A stretch of 7,289 nt of DNA from Anaerobacillus sp. (GTDB lineage Bacteria > Bacillota > Bacilli > Bacillales_H > Anaerobacillaceae), in assembly GCA_007120055.1 (NCBI GenBank), contig SKOL01000284.1, forward strand, positions 1 to 7,289. The letters are read 5' to 3'. The notes beneath the pieces are model-generated. The model did not search any database, was not told where the DNA came from, and saw only the letters and a program-made list of their open reading frames with translations. Position 1 is the first letter of the stretch. Each line of letters begins with the position of its first letter. A program made the position numbers and the translations under genes. Below are positions 7,011-7,289 of this stretch, piece by piece.

Positions 7011-7289
7011 TCATCGATCAATGACCTCACTTAAGAACCTCCAGTCTTCTTCCAAAAAATCAAAATAAAATTTACGCTGATCACCCACAAATGATAACAG
7101 ATTCTTTACCAAGCGTTCATTACTAATGATATTGTTGACTCGATAAGGATAAATATCGCTTCGTATTCTAACCCCTTTATCACGTTCCATATCCATGATT
7201 AGCTTATTTGTATCTAGGTCAATTCCAATATTTAAGAAGTAGTGCTGAAACGATTGTTCAAACTTCTCTTTAATACTATCACTAAGCAT
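7011..7289 (-). CDS. Hypothetical protein, possibly 5'-truncated by the window edge
   Basis: Ninety-two codons end in TGA at 7011-7013. The first visible codon is an ATG exactly at the right edge, so I cannot see a ribosome binding site or tell whether the frame extends further. The protein is soluble and charged, with no membrane helix or signal peptide. It has an acidic and aromatic C-terminus (FYFDFLEEDWRFLSEVIDR) and a central MERDKGVRIRSDIYPYRVNN. I do not recognise a family. It converges on lexA with element B between them. The open frame is long for an AT-rich sequence, and the amino acid composition looks real, so I think it is a gene. Confidence 0.6.
   Translation of the reverse strand: MLSDSIKEKFEQSFQHYFLNIGIDLDTNKLIMDMERDKGVRIRSDIYPYRVNNIISNERLVKNLLSFVGDQRKFYFDFLEEDWRFLSEVIDR

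Noticed and set aside
6883..7068. 61-codon frame on the plus strand starting inside element B
   Set aside because: It begins in the repeat, overlaps the 3' end of the right-edge gene, lacks a ribosome binding site and resembles no protein.

Overview
This AT-rich window carries a conserved block of a spore-forming Bacillaceae chromosome. The gene order lexA / yneA-yneB-ynzC / tkt / sirA / yneF is the one I know from Bacillus subtilis, and each protein reads as a full-length ortholog. The genes just outside the block differ from B. subtilis: an ABC exporter half-transporter resembling YheI (BmrC) follows yneF, and an unrecognised protein sits beyond lexA. I would place the organism in Bacillus or a related genus (for example an alkaliphilic lineage). 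I cannot name a species.

Layout, left to right. 1-998 (minus): N-terminal two thirds of the ABC exporter, running off the left edge. 999-1204: a structured leader for the exporter and a clean terminator for yneF. 1205-1417 (minus): yneF, a small membrane protein. 1573-2013 (minus): sirA, the sporulation inhibitor of DnaA, with a perfect Spo0A box upstream. 2183-2306: an inverted-repeat element that probably ends the tkt transcript. 2312-4312 (minus): tkt, transketolase. 4313-4644: a dense intergenic region with a tkt promoter, a second perfect Spo0A box, an 18-bp palindrome and an 80-nt hairpin. 4645-4881 (minus): ynzC. 4976-5650 (minus): yneB, a serine recombinase-type protein. 5616-5954 (minus): yneA, the SOS division inhibitor. 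5955-6110: divergent SOS control region with four LexA-box-like sites. 6111-6740 (plus): lexA. 6820-6924: a second inverted-repeat element related to the first. 7011-7289 (minus): unidentified protein at the right edge.

How the parts work together. LexA represses itself and the divergent yneA-yneB(-ynzC) unit. After DNA damage LexA self-cleaves, YneA delays division and the cell gains time for repair. SirA blocks replication initiation through DnaA when Spo0A is active, so the locus holds a division checkpoint and a replication checkpoint a few kilobases apart, with the housekeeping gene tkt between them. The genes themselves are well known. The less explained material is between them: two related nested inverted repeats placed at gene 3' ends, a Spo0A box in front of tkt, a large hairpin between ynzC and tkt, and a possible attenuator-like leader before the ABC exporter. 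I found no CRISPR array, tRNA, rRNA or intact insertion sequence.
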